This document shows positions 17,323-26,656 of a stretch of DNA of 64,000 bases, piece by piece. Source of the DNA: Nostoc commune NIES-4072 (GTDB lineage: Bacteria; Cyanobacteriota; Cyanobacteriia; Cyanobacteriales; Nostocaceae); NCBI RefSeq assembly GCF_003113895.1, contig NZ_BDUD01000001.1, positions 3,324,756-3,388,755 of the forward strand, in the 5' to 3' direction. Below the pieces are notes generated by a model that was given only the letters and a program-made list of their open reading frames with translations, did no database searches and was not told where the DNA came from. Every line of letters begins with the position of its first letter. The stretch's first letter is position 1. The translations under genes were made by a program, and so were the position numbers.

Positions 17323-19071
17323 TAGGGCTTGCTGAAAAACTCAATAAAAAGCCATAGGAGGATTAGTAAAATATTCAAGCAATGGTCATAGATAAATTTG
17401 CATTATCTAGTATCGACAAAAAATAATTTTTACTAATCAAAGATTGTAAAGAAGGCGCAGTTTTGAAAAATTGACATAAAAAAGCATAAAAAAGCCGTGA
17501 CAAATGAGTAGAAAGATTCATTACTAAAAAAGTAATAGCAATTGCAGTTTGAGAAGTGTGAGAAAGTTTTGCCATCACTCTACCCAGGCTAAATCCTCTT
17601 TTACCTTGCCCAAATTTTCCCTCAATACAATTACGAATACTTTCGTCATCTTTGGCTTGCTTCTTTTTTTCTTTACTCCGAGTTTTTGGAGGTCTTCCTA
17701 AAGGAACTCCACTAATTCTAATAGCTCTTTCTTTACACCAAGTCCGGTTTTCTCTTGTGCGATAAATCTTATCAACATGAACGGATTCTGGATAAAATCC
17801 GGTGTAATCTTTATATGCTTCTACTTGTGCTTTTAAGTCTCCTGATTCATTAAAATTATCCCAACTAATATGGTCTAAAAATACATATCCATCAAAATAA
17901 CTAGCTGATAATTTTGCCCCAAATTCCACGGGTTTCCCGGCTTTTCCTCGTACTATTGGACGGATATGTGGTTGAGTTAAACTAACAATACGGTCATCAA
18001 TACTTTGTTTTTGATTTTCATATAACCATAGTTGTTGACGATAGACCTCTGCAACTACTAGCAACATCTTGTACTGCCTGTTACTGAAATTTTCAATAGT
18101 TGCGCCTGAAAGAATTAGCTGCTCAATATAAGATAAGTTTCTTTTAATATATTGGAGTTGCTTTTTAATCGCTTTTCTTCTTTCTTTTTGTGATACCCGA
18201 CGTTTTTTTGCTACTTCTAGATAATCTCTTCTAGCGATATCCCGATAAGTTCTTGGTTTTTTCTCTAATTGCCCCTTTCTCTGTTCATAAAGAGAGTCTA
18301 TAATTTGCTCTGTGTGTTTCCTGGCTTGATTCAATAGTCCTAAATCTGTGGGGTAGCTGATGTCACAAGGCGCACAAGTCGCATCCAATATTAATTTTCC
18401 GCGATTTTTTGGCTCACTCTCCAAGTTCGTTAGTGGGGTTTCTCTCCCAGGTGTGGCTGACTCACTTATTTCTTTTTCTTTTTCTTCTATTTTTTTTTCA
18501 GTTGGTTGAGCCGATGTTGTTTCTAACATCATCTTCACCATTTTTTGATTCACTGTGTTTACTAGATCAGCACTAATCCTTTCTCGAAAATGTACTAACA
18601 TTGATGCATCAAATGGAGCTTCATTCCGATAAGATGACATTCCTATAAAATACTGTAGATAAGGGTTCTCCTTGATTTGCTCTATTGTTTCCCTATCACT
18701 TATTCCTAGTTTCTCTTTGATTATTAATGCACCTAATGCCATCCGAAACGATTTGGCTGGCGCTCCTATTTTTTCATCGAAAAAAGAAGCATATTCCTCT
18801 TCAAATTCTGACCACGGTATTAAAGAAGCCATCATTACCCAACGATTATCTTCTAACAACTTTCCTTCAAAAGGAAGTTGAAAGCTAAGGAGTGGAATTT
18901 GAGTTGGTTCTGCTTTTCTGTACATAGTTCTTTAGGATACTAAGTATAGACGAGGCTTACGGTGGTGCAAGGGTTTCAGAGTATTCTATCCTTTTTTCTT
19001 GCACTTGAATATATATCTCTGCTCTGAAAATCTTAGCATTCTAGCTTTTCTTTCTTTTTCAGCAAGCCCTA
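17323..19071 (-). mobile_element. Insertion sequence, ~1.75 kb, IS5/IS1182-like
   Basis: Bounded by a perfect 17-bp terminal inverted repeat (TAGGGCTTGCTGAAAAA at 17323-17339, its complement at 19055-19071). The hexamer TATGTA occurs on both sides of the GGGC...GCCC core, a possible target duplication. It carries one transposase gene and sits inside the left end of a MITE. Confidence 0.9.
17375..18925 (-). CDS. DDE transposase
   Basis: A 516-residue transposase. Residues ~30-130 form the N-terminal DUF772-like domain (the LIPWSEFEEEYASFF segment, ALIIKEKLGISDRETIEQI, YLQYFIG). The DDE residues are likely Asp in KLILDATCAP, Asp in VHVDKIYRTRENR and Glu in RNCIEGKFGQGKRGF. A charged linker (EKKIEEKEKEISE) separates parts of the catalytic domain. 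Intact, with both inverted repeats present, so the element may still be active. Exact IS family (IS5-like versus IS1182) not determined. Confidence 0.88.
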   Translation of the reverse strand: MYRKAEPTQIPLLSFQLPFEGKLLEDNRWVMMASLIPWSEFEEEYASFFDEKIGAPAKSFRMALGALIIKEKLGISDRETIEQIKENPYLQYFIGMSSYRNEAPFDASMLVHFRERISADLVNTVNQKMVKMMLETTSAQPTEKKIEEKEKEISESATPGRETPLTNLESEPKNRGKLILDATCAPCDISYPTDLGLLNQARKHTEQIIDSLYEQRKGQLEKKPRTYRDIARRDYLEVAKKRRVSQKERRKAIKKQLQYIKRNLSYIEQLILSGATIENFSNRQYKMLLVVAEVYRQQLWLYENQKQSIDDRIVSLTQPHIRPIVRGKAGKPVEFGAKLSASYFDGYVFLDHISWDNFNESGDLKAQVEAYKDYTGFYPESVHVDKIYRTRENRTWCKERAIRISGVPLGRPPKTRSKEKKKQAKDDESIRNCIEGKFGQGKRGFSLGRVMAKLSHTSQTAIAITFLVMNLSTHLSRLFYAFLCQFFKTAPSLQSLISKNYFLSILDNANLSMTIA

Positions 19072-19073
19072 TG

Positions 19074-19166
19074 TAGGACTTACGCAAAAATTGCTAAAAA
19101 GCTTAATTTCTCGAACCGCCAAGACGCCAAGAGCGCCGAGAATTCGTAGAGTGTGCGTAAGTCCTA
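19074..19166. mobile_element. 93-bp MITE within the toxin gene
   Basis: TAGGACTTACGCA (19074-19086) is complementary to TGCGTAAGTCCTA (19154-19166). The interior contains the dispersed motif CGCCAAGACGCCAAGAGCGCC. TTATG occurs at 17318-17322 and 19167-19171, the expected target duplication once the IS is removed, so the MITE came first and the IS landed in its left end. Confidence 0.8.
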
Positions 19167-19314
19167 TTATGGCAAATGCTAGTACTTCCTCATCAGGTAT
19201 ACCTTGGTCTGCATTTTCTGCTTCTTGAACTGTCAAAACATCATGTCCCAAAGCGCGTAATAATTGCACAACTGGAAACGGAAACTGCTCATCTGCATAA
19301 AACCGTACCATCGA

Positions 19315-19641
19315 CTAGGCAACCTCATTACGCTCAATTGCCAATTCAATTTCATCGGGATGAACTTCTGCATATACCCAAACATTAGCTAAATCTGTAG
19401 CTGTAATGGTTGGATAGCTCGTCAAAAGGTCAGCATCACTATATCCAAGACGGCGAGCTTCCACAAGTACCCAAACGGGAATACGAGTTTTAGCGATGCA
19501 AGCTTCTCCACCGCAGACTCTAGGAGTTTTTTCAATTCCTTGCCAATGGTTGCCGAGACTTTGAGCAAGTAAATGTATAGCCTGCAACTTTTCACCAGGA
19601 CTGAGGGCAAGAAGTTGTTGTTCTAACTCTTTGAGTGTCAC
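19315..19641 (-). CDS. DUF433 family antitoxin
   Basis: 108 residues: an N-terminal helical region (LKELEQQLLALSPGEKLQAI) and a C-terminal DUF433 domain with TPRVCGGEACIAKTRIPVWVLVEARRLGYSDADLLTSYP and LANVWVYAEVHPDEIELAI, a helix-turn-helix-like fold. DUF433/DUF5615 pairs are predicted type II toxin-antitoxin systems. Its toxin partner begins 3 bp downstream but is disrupted, so this antitoxin appears orphaned. Confidence 0.85.
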   Translation of the reverse strand: MTLKELEQQLLALSPGEKLQAIHLLAQSLGNHWQGIEKTPRVCGGEACIAKTRIPVWVLVEARRLGYSDADLLTSYPTITATDLANVWVYAEVHPDEIELAIERNEVA

Positions 19642-19815
19642 GGATGTAAATCCTCTGATGTTTTATCAGGCTATAATTTACTATTTTATCGATCGCTAAA
19701 TACAACATTGAATTAATTCCTAGCGAATTCTCTGCGTACCTCTGCGCTTCCCTCTGCGCCACTTTGCGTTTAAATTTAAATCCTCAATTCGCCACGATTT
19801 TACCTAAAGCTGTAC

Positions 19816-22464
19816 TTAGCTAACTACAAAATTTACCAACTTTCCAGGCACCACAATTACCTTTTTAATCTCCTTACCTTCGATGTAACGTTGGGCAATT
19901 TCTGATTCACGGGCGTATTTCTCCAACGCTGCTTTATCTGCTTGTGCTGGTACTTGAATCGAGCCGCGAGTTTTGCCCATAATTTGAATCACTAAAGTGA
20001 TTTCATCAGCTACCAAAGCGGCCGGGTCAAATGACGGCCAAGTTTGAGTGTGAACTGAATTCTTTTCACCCAATAAATGCCACAATTCATCAGCAATATG
20101 TGGTGCAAATGGTGCTAGCAATACCACTAAAGTCCTAATACCTTCTGCGTAAATTGGTGAATTTTTTCCGTCAGCATCGGTTAGAGCGTTACTTAACTTC
20201 ATCAATTCTGAAATAGCTGTGTTGAATTGATATTCGTCTTCAACGTCTTCTGTCACCGCTTGAATAGCCGTGTGAATCGCCCGTCGCAATTCCTTTTCTG
20301 CCTTAGTTAAATCAGCGAGTTGGGCTTGCTTACGGGATACCCCAGCTGCAACATAGTCTGTCACCAAACGCCAAACCCGATTTAAAAAGCGGAATTGTCC
20401 TTCCACATCGGCTTCATCCCATTCCAGGTCTTTTTCTGGCGGCGCTTTGAACAAGATGAACATCCGCGCTGTATCTATACCGTATTTGGAAATTACATCT
20501 TCTGGTGCTACACCGTTGCCCTTTGATTTAGACATGGTGGCGTAGAGACGTTGCAGTGGTTCGCCTGTCTGGGGGTCACGAGGGTCAGCAGAATTTACCA
20601 GATTAGAAGGAATCCATTTATCTTTGCCGCCCTTGTTGGGATTTAGGTAAGTTAAACCCTGTACCATACCTTGAGTTAACAAACGTTGGAAGGGTTCATC
20701 AAAGTTTAACAAACCGCGATCGCGTAGTACCTTAGTAAAGAAGCGCGAATACAACAAATGTAAAATCGCGTGTTCAATTCCACCTACATACTGATCAACT
20801 GGCATCCAGTCATTAATTTTACTGGAATCAAAAACCTGTTGTTCATTTTTAGCGTCAGGGAAGCGCAAGAAATACCACGAGGAATCAATAAAAGTATCCA
20901 TCGTGTCAGTTTCCCGCTTTGCCGGAGTGCCACAAGTTGGACAAGGCACATTTACCCAGCTTTCCAACTGAGTTAAAGGTGAACCACCACGTCCAGTAAA
21001 TTCCACCTCTTCCGGCAACTGGACTGGTAAATCTTTATCAGGCACTGGCACTATTCCACAGTTGGGACAGTGAATTACAGGTATTGGTGCGCCCCAGTAA
21101 CGCTGCCGCGAAATTAACCAATCCCGCAAGCGATATTGCACCCGCACTTTACCAAAACCTTGTTGTTCGGCGTATTCAATTATCGCTTGTTTAGCATCCG
21201 TGGAAACCATGCCAGTAAAAGACCCAGAATTAATTAAAATTCCTGGTTCAGTGTATGCCTGGTTATATTTAATCTGGATGACTTGTCTGACTTCATTAAT
21301 CTCTGGTGTTGGAGTTAAGTCAAAACCTGCAACATCATCTGGGGAAGCGATGACAAAATTAATTGGCAAATCGTAATTTTTGGCAAACTTAAAATCCCGG
21401 ACATCGTGCGCTGGCACACCCATTACTGCCCCAGTACCATATTCATACAGTACATAGTCAGCAATCCAAATCGGCACTTCTTCGCCTGAAAATGGGTTAA
21501 TTGCCACCCCACCTGTGGAAATACCCCGCTTCGGTTTATCTTCAGCAGTACGTTCCAACTCACTTTGATTGGAAACCTCTTTAATAAAGGCTTCTACCGC
21601 CGCTTGTTGTTCTTTTGTAGTGACACGCTTTGTTAAGGGATGTTCTGGTGCTAACACCAGGTAGCTGACACCATAAACGGTATCTGGACGTGTGGTGTAC
21701 ACGGCGATTTTTTCATCTATCCCAATGATAGGAAATTCTAAGTAAGCGCCTGTAGATTTGCCAATCCAGTTTGCCTGCATCAATTTGACGCGTTCCGGCC
21801 AACCTGTTAACTTATCCAAGTCATTGAGTAATTCTTCGGCATAATCGGTAATCTTGAAAAACCATTGCCGCAACAATTTGCGCTCAACTATTGCGCCACT
21901 GCGCCAAGAACGTCCTTCGTTATCGACTTGCTCATTTGCCAATACAGTTTGGTCAATTGGGTCCCAATTTACTGCTGCTTCTTTTTGGTAAGCTAACCCT
22001 GCTTGTAAAAATTGCAAGAAAATCCATTGCGTCCACTTATAATAATCGGGTGAACAGGTAGCAAGTTCACATTCCCAGTCAATGGATAAACCAAGACGCT
22101 GCAATTGTTGCCGCATCTGGGAAATATTTTGATAAGTCCACTTTGCTGGCGGTACACCACGGTCAATGGCGGCATTTTCTGCTGGCAACCCAAAAGCATC
22201 CCAACCCATTGGATGTATTACTCGATACCCTTGCATTCTTTTAAGGCGGGCAATCACATCGGTAATCGTATAATTACGGACATGACCCATGTGTAGGCTG
22301 CCCGATGGATAAGGGAACATGGATAAAGCGTAGAATTTTGGCTTGTTACTAGCTGTCGGCGTTTTATCTAAGCCAAGTTCTACCCATGTTTTTTGCCATT
22401 TTTCCTCAATCGCTGCTGGGTTATATCGAGAATCAACAGAATCACGTATTTCCAATGGTTTCAT
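19816..22464 (-). CDS. leuS: Leucyl-tRNA synthetase
   Basis: This 882-residue class I synthetase charges tRNA-Leu. It shows the HIGH motif as [12 protein letters not shown] (near residue 55), the editing domain with [20 protein letters not shown], a zinc-like Cys cluster ([10 protein letters not shown] ... VPCPTCGTP) and the KMSKS motif as [15 protein letters not shown] (near 645), followed by an anticodon-binding and C-terminal domain. Length is close to the usual ~860. Monocistronic on the minus strand. Confidence 0.97.
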   Translation of the reverse strand: MKPLEIRDSVDSRYNPAAIEEKWQKTWVELGLDKTPTASNKPKFYALSMFPYPSGSLHMGHVRNYTITDVIARLKRMQGYRVIHPMGWDAFGLPAENAAIDRGVPPAKWTYQNISQMRQQLQRLGLSIDWECELATCSPDYYKWTQWIFLQFLQAGLAYQKEAAVNWDPIDQTVLANEQVDNEGRSWRSGAIVERKLLRQWFFKITDYAEELLNDLDKLTGWPERVKLMQANWIGKSTGAYLEFPIIGIDEKIAVYTTRPDTVYGVSYLVLAPEHPLTKRVTTKEQQAAVEAFIKEVSNQSELERTAEDKPKRGISTGGVAINPFSGEEVPIWIADYVLYEYGTGAVMGVPAHDVRDFKFAKNYDLPINFVIASPDDVAGFDLTPTPEINEVRQVIQIKYNQAYTEPGILINSGSFTGMVSTDAKQAIIEYAEQQGFGKVRVQYRLRDWLISRQRYWGAPIPVIHCPNCGIVPVPDKDLPVQLPEEVEFTGRGGSPLTQLESWVNVPCPTCGTPAKRETDTMDTFIDSSWYFLRFPDAKNEQQVFDSSKINDWMPVDQYVGGIEHAILHLLYSRFFTKVLRDRGLLNFDEPFQRLLTQGMVQGLTYLNPNKGGKDKWIPSNLVNSADPRDPQTGEPLQRLYATMSKSKGNGVAPEDVISKYGIDTARMFILFKAPPEKDLEWDEADVEGQFRFLNRVWRLVTDYVAAGVSRKQAQLADLTKAEKELRRAIHTAIQAVTEDVEDEYQFNTAISELMKLSNALTDADGKNSPIYAEGIRTLVVLLAPFAPHIADELWHLLGEKNSVHTQTWPSFDPAALVADEITLVIQIMGKTRGSIQVPAQADKAALEKYARESEIAQRYIEGKEIKKVIVVPGKLVNFVVS

Positions 22465-22826
22465 GCCTGTTACACTTTACTTCTACTAATTTTCTAGTAT
22501 TTGACCCTTACTAGTACATTTGAGCCACTATCTTGAGGGAATTATCTGTATAGCAATTTTTTAATTTAATTTACAAAATTAATTTACTATTTTCTTCTAC
22601 CCCCTATTCTTATCTATCTTATATCCCTAAAGTTCTGAAACTAAAGCTAATAGTAATTTTATACTACAAAAAAGACTATTGTGGTTTTGTGTCCCTATCT
22701 TTACGATTCCCAATGCAATATTTATACTCGCACGCCAATCGAGAAATTTTTTTAACCTAAATATCCCCCACAACTTTTACGAAGTGGGGGATCTTTTTTT
22801 TTCAGCAATGACTCAGGATTGCTAGA
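22465..22826. other. AT-rich spacer, possible small RNA
   Basis: Between two minus-strand genes. AT-rich to 22670, then a sequence ending in a hairpin with a plus-strand T run. A short plus-strand transcript ending there is possible; no protein gene seen. Confidence 0.4.
22769..22802 (+). terminator. Hairpin with plus-strand T run
   Basis: ATCCCCCAC pairs with GTGGGGGAT around AACTTTTACGAA, followed by CTTTTTTTTT. The T run is on the plus strand while both flanking genes are on the minus strand, so it may end an unrecognised plus-strand RNA. Confidence 0.7.
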
Positions 22827-23543
22827 TTACGCTAAATCAAAAAGTAAGATTTCGCCACCGATGTTGGTGCTAATTTCTAGCTGTTCTTCGCCGTTGATTT
22901 GCACTCCATCGCCTGCTCTGAGTTCTTCACCATTTAAGTTAACTATACCTTGGGCTATTTGTAACCAGGCATAGCGACCAGATTTGACTTGATAATTAAC
23001 AACATCACCTGACTCTAAAACAGATGTGTATAAATCAACATCTTGGTGAATTGTCACGGCTCCATCGCGCCCATCTTTAGCAGCAATTAAGCGGAGTTTG
23101 CCGCGCTTTTCTTCCAATGGAAAAGCTTTTTGTTCATATCTTGGTGTCAACCCTTCTTCATCGGGAAGAATCCAGATTTGTAACAAGTGTAGTGGTTCAG
23201 TTGGCGAGGGATTAAATTCACTGTGGCTGATTCCAGTTCCAGCACTCATAATCTGTGCATCACCGGGACGAATTACTGACCCAGTACCCAAGCTGTCTTT
23301 ATGCTCTACAGCACCTTCTAAGACATAAGTGAGGATTTCCATGTCACGATGGCTGTGGGTGGGGAATCCAGCACCAGGGGCGATGCGATCGTCGTTAATC
23401 ACTCGCAGAGAACGAAATCCCATGCGGTTGGGATCGTAAAAACTACCGAAGGAAAATGTGTGATAACTATCGAGCCAGCCCATTTTGGCGTGACCACGGG
23501 CGTTTCTATCATGAATTAGATGGCTAATTGTATTTTGAGACAT
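22827..23543 (-). CDS. Pirin family protein
   Basis: 238 residues with the double-cupin pirin fold. The N-terminal part shows the metal-binding His set in [22 protein letters not shown] plus the conserved [27 protein letters not shown] is a family signature. Relatives act as iron-dependent quercetin 2,3-dioxygenases (YhhW type) or as stress-linked proteins of unclear role. It lies upstream of a small palindromic repeat and not in an operon. Confidence 0.9.
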   Translation of the reverse strand: MSQNTISHLIHDRNARGHAKMGWLDSYHTFSFGSFYDPNRMGFRSLRVINDDRIAPGAGFPTHSHRDMEILTYVLEGAVEHKDSLGTGSVIRPGDAQIMSAGTGISHSEFNPSPTEPLHLLQIWILPDEEGLTPRYEQKAFPLEEKRGKLRLIAAKDGRDGAVTIHQDVDLYTSVLESGDVVNYQVKSGRYAWLQIAQGIVNLNGEELRAGDGVQINGEEQLEISTNIGGEILLFDLA

Positions 23544-23878
23544 ATATTTACCTCATTGTTAATCAGTATTTAGAGATGCGATGAATGATACAAGAGACGC
23601 GATGAATCGTAGAAGAGACGCGATGAATCGCGTCTGTACAAGGCTTAAGAATTAGAAGGGAATTAGTTTACTTTTTCACTAACCGACTAGCTTATTGAAG
23701 TTGAAGTATTAATCTTGAGATATCACTTGTCGAAGATATTCTGGAGTTTTTCGACCTAGTTTTGAACTATTTCAATAGTAAAGTATATACATATAAAAGA
23801 AAAGTACGCACTTAAAAGTGTCGTACTTACCAAAAAGATACTATTAGATTTGCGAAAGACTACTTTTCTCAGAAGTGC
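23544..23878. other. Spacer with small palindromic repeats
   Basis: Repeats of AGACGCGATGAATCG (three copies within 23575-23640), ending with GACGCGATGAATCGCGTC, a palindrome found also at 28882, 26397 and 35213/35257. The remainder to 23878 is AT-rich with no recognised feature. Confidence 0.7.
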
Positions 23879-24451
23879 TTATTTTACACCAGCAGGGATC
23901 TTTTGAGTTTTAGTAGCACCCGCTTTGCCATTCTCTCCTTTAATTTCTGCTACTTGCAGATGAGCTTCTAAGAACCAGAGTCGTTTGTCAATGGCGCGAG
24001 AAATTTCGGTATAAAGGTCGGCGGTATCGAGGTCGCCTAAGTCATCTGTTTTATCGATCGCTTCACGCAGATGTTTAGCATAGAGTGCATAACGATCTGA
24101 CAAAGCTGTTACGTGATCTTTACCATCCAAAATATCTAAAGGATATTCTGGCAAAATTGAATTACTAGCTGCGGCGCGGGCTGTTCCAAAAGCGTATCCG
24201 CCTAAAGCTGTAACACGTTCAGCTACCATATCGGTATACTCTTCTAATTCCCCAGCAAGTTCATCAAATAATAGGTGTAGCTGGTAGAAGTCAGTTCCTT
24301 TAACGTTCCAGTGCGCTTGCTTTGCTTGGGTTTTTAAATCCGAAGTAGCTGCTAAGGTTTGGTTGAGAAGTACCACGATTTGCACTCGCGCTTGGGCGGG
24401 AATGTCAATGCGGGTAGGGTACAAACGTGATGTAATGCTGTTATCGCTCAT
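23879..24451 (-). CDS. dps: Dps family ferritin-like DNA-protection protein
   Basis: A 190-residue four-helix protein. The ferroxidase-site residues of Dps are visible: KQAHWNVKGTDFYQLHLLFDELAGELEEYTDMVAERV, which supplies the His and the Asp/Glu ligands at the dimer interface. Dps proteins form 12-subunit cages that oxidise and store iron and protect from peroxide. The C-terminal tail is short and basic (KAGATKTQKIPAGVK). Its own transcription unit; several Dps paralogues are normal in Nostoc. Confidence 0.92.
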   Translation of the reverse strand: MSDNSITSRLYPTRIDIPAQARVQIVVLLNQTLAATSDLKTQAKQAHWNVKGTDFYQLHLLFDELAGELEEYTDMVAERVTALGGYAFGTARAAASNSILPEYPLDILDGKDHVTALSDRYALYAKHLREAIDKTDDLGDLDTADLYTEISRAIDKRLWFLEAHLQVAEIKGENGKAGATKTQKIPAGVK

Positions 24452-24567
24452 GAGTCTACGTTGTTAATGCCTTTTATATCTAACTCTACAGAATTGTAAG
24501 GCTTGGCGAAACTCTCTGACGATGGATTGAATTAATGCCTGAATATGTTAAAGTTTATGACTATTAG

Positions 24568-25620
24568 TTAAATACGGTGGTTTTCTATAGTATTGAATGT
24601 ACCACCGAAAAGGCGATCGCGAATAACATCATTGTGTAAAAAGTCATGGGGAAAACCCAGTTCAATTTGACTCACTTCATTTAATCGTTGCAAATGTTCT
24701 GGCGAGAGGGTGATATTTAAAGAAGCTAAGTTATCTTGAAACTGCGTTAATTTACGCGCCCCAATTATCGGAATAATTACACCACTTTGAGCATGTAACC
24801 AAGCTAATGCTACTTGTGAAGGTGTGTGTCCAATTTCGGTTGCAACTTCACTGACAACTTGAGCGATCGCTAAATTCCGTTCTGAAATAGTTCCAAAGGC
24901 TGGATTTACTAATCTTCCTTGTTCACTACTCTCTTGAGGAGGCTGATTATATTTACCTGTAAGCACACCACCACCCAAAGGCGACCACGGTGTTACTGCT
25001 AAATCTAAGGCTTTAGCCATCGGTAGCAAGTCACGTTCTGGGGTTCGTTGAATTAAACTATATTCAATTTGTAAAGCGACAAACTGCGTCCATCCTTGGT
25101 ATTGAGCAATGGTATTTGCTTGGGAAACGATCCAAGCGGGTGTGTCAGAAATACCAATGTAAAGTACTTTACCTTGACGAACTACATCATCAAGCGATCG
25201 CAAGACTTCTTCAATAGGTGTTGTAAAATCCCAAGCGTGTAACCAGAATAAATCAATGTAATCAGTATTGAGTCGTTTCAAGCTACCTTCTAAAGACTGA
25301 ATTAAGTTTTTGCGATGGTTTCCACTGGCGTTAGGGTCGCCCTTTTTGTTATTCATCTGCAAGGGAAAGGAATATTTTGTCGCAACTACAAAGCGTTCCC
25401 GTTCTTTAGCAATCAACTCACCGACAATTTTTTCACTGCTACCATCGGTATAACCGTTGGCGGTGTCAATGAAATTTCCCCCTGCTTCTGCATAGCTATC
25501 GAAGATTTTACGGCTTTCGTCAACAGATGCACCCCAACCCCAATCTTCACCAAAGGTCATGGTTCCCAAGGAGAGTTCAGAGACTCTTAACCCGCTTTTG
25601 CCCAAGAGTTTGTATCTCAT
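24568..25620 (-). CDS. Aldo/keto reductase
   Basis: From ATG 25620 (M-R-Y-K-L-L-G-K-S-G-L-R) the product is 350 residues; an upstream in-frame ATG adds only 15 unlikely residues. The family pattern is clear: SELSLGTMTFG, the catalytic Asp/Tyr in FIDTANGYTDGSSEKIVGELI, Lys in VATKYSFPL, His in IDLFWLHAWD and the C-terminal IIGARKLTQFQDNL. An NADPH-dependent oxidoreductase of the AKR superfamily; substrate unknown. Confidence 0.9.
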   Translation of the reverse strand: MRYKLLGKSGLRVSELSLGTMTFGEDWGWGASVDESRKIFDSYAEAGGNFIDTANGYTDGSSEKIVGELIAKERERFVVATKYSFPLQMNNKKGDPNASGNHRKNLIQSLEGSLKRLNTDYIDLFWLHAWDFTTPIEEVLRSLDDVVRQGKVLYIGISDTPAWIVSQANTIAQYQGWTQFVALQIEYSLIQRTPERDLLPMAKALDLAVTPWSPLGGGVLTGKYNQPPQESSEQGRLVNPAFGTISERNLAIAQVVSEVATEIGHTPSQVALAWLHAQSGVIIPIIGARKLTQFQDNLASLNITLSPEHLQRLNEVSQIELGFPHDFLHNDVIRDRLFGGTFNTIENHRI

Positions 25621-25705
25621 GAATATTTTCTCATTAATGAAAAAACTAAGCAAATACCATTCCAAAAGAATGATACAGCAGAATTCAGTATTCAGTATTC
25701 AGAAG

Positions 25706-25873
25706 TCAGGGGTAGTTAAAACTTAAAAGTTGAGCCTCTAAGGGTGAAACTTCAAATTTTAATTCTAATTTCAACTGGCTAGTTCCAAAAACTTGTCTGA
25801 TTAAACCACCTGCGGCTGAAGCTACAGCACTACGCCCTGATGTAATTGTTTTAGCTGAGGTGAACCGAATTAT
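25706..25873 (-). pseudogene. Possible C-terminal gene remnant
   Basis: An open segment without start codon, reading TSAKTITSGRSAVASAAGGL then IRQVFGTSQLKLELKFEVSP and ending in LSFNYP. It looks protein-like, but I cannot name its family; bounded by stops. Treat as a remnant. Confidence 0.3.
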
Positions 25874-25970
25874 TTACTACTGCGTTACTTAGGCAAGAGC
25901 GATCGCTATGGTTTTCTAAGCTAAAATACCAAAGTTGTATTTAAACACATCGGAAAACTCAATTATTTTT

Positions 25971-26372
25971 ATGAATTACTACGTAATCTACGACGGGAAT
26001 TGTAATCTCTGCGTTACCTTAGTGCGATCGCTAGAAACCTTAGACCAAGGAAAGCTGTTTCGCTACAGTCCTATGCAAGATGAGCAAACACTTTTACGGT
26101 GGGGAATTACAGCTCAAGACTGCGAACAGGGGATGATTTTAATTGATGCCAATGAACCTCAGAGACGTTGGCAAGGTAGTAACGCTGCTGAAGAAATTGG
26201 GCGATTATTGCCGGCAGGAAGTATATTTGTAGACGCTTATCGAGCCTTACCGGGCATGAAATGGGCAGGCGATCGCTTTTATGAACAAATCCGCGATAAT
26301 CGCTACACCATATTTGGTAAGCGTTCTAATACATATCAATCGGCATACTGTGTGGATGGTAGCTGCAATTAA
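25971..26372 (+). CDS. Thiol-disulfide oxidoreductase, DCC family (DUF393)
   Basis: From ATG 25971 the protein has 133 residues starting MNYYVIYDGNCNLCVTLVRSLE, with the D-G-x-C-x-x-C motif that names the family, followed by RYSPMQDEQTLLRWGI, the conserved MILID and a C-terminal YRALPGMKWAGDRFYEQIRDNRY. These are thioredoxin-like proteins with a two-Cys active site of unknown substrate. A longer frame upstream (ATG 25935) is open but lacks family similarity. Confidence 0.85.
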   Translation: MNYYVIYDGNCNLCVTLVRSLETLDQGKLFRYSPMQDEQTLLRWGITAQDCEQGMILIDANEPQRRWQGSNAAEEIGRLLPAGSIFVDAYRALPGMKWAGDRFYEQIRDNRYTIFGKRSNTYQSAYCVDGSCN

Positions 26373-26390
26373 GACAAGACGCGATGAATC

Positions 26391-26479
26391 GCCGTTTCTA
26401 CAATAATCAGGATTTGCGATCTAAAATTTTCATCAAAAAACCTTAACCAAACCGTATTGCCCTGCCTCTTTTAAAACTA
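26391..26479. mobile_element. Partial MITE (family B, copy 1)
   Basis: Reads AGACGCGATGAATCGCCGTT at one end and ...CATCAAAAAACCTTAACC...ACCGTATTG at the other. It is one half of the element seen complete at 35169-35302, in the opposite orientation. The bases up to treZ are otherwise unremarkable. Confidence 0.7.
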
Positions 26480-26656
26480 AATTTGTCATTGGAGAGAATT
26501 TATTCTGGTCAAAAATCCGCCTACAGGTGCTAGCTAAAAGCCCGGTAGACCAACCATTATGCTATCTGGCGTGTTTGTAAACATTTTGCAATCAATGACA
26601 TTTGCGATTGCGCCACAATTCGGCACAACAAACTGGAACTGATGGGAGGATACTGC

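Larger units (their letters stand above)
17121..19311 (-). pseudogene. DUF5615 PIN-like toxin gene split by a MITE and an IS
   Basis: The N-terminal half (19168-19311) reads MVRFYADEQFPFPVVQLLRA to DEEVLAFAI; the C-terminal half (17121-17318) reads SQKRSILTLNRVDFIRLHR to QGKLIRVVRPVT. Joined, they give a 113-residue protein with the DUF5615 layout (Asp-Glu near the start, I-L-T-L-N-R-x-D-F-I centre), a PIN-like predicted nuclease toxin. The reading frame fits exactly when 17319-19167 is removed and one TTATG target copy kept. It lies 3 bp after its DUF433 partner. Presumably inactive. Confidence 0.85.

Noticed and set aside
22490..22515. NtcA site (GTA-N8-TAC)
   Set aside because: The closest match, GTATTTGACCCTTAC, has a nine-base spacing.
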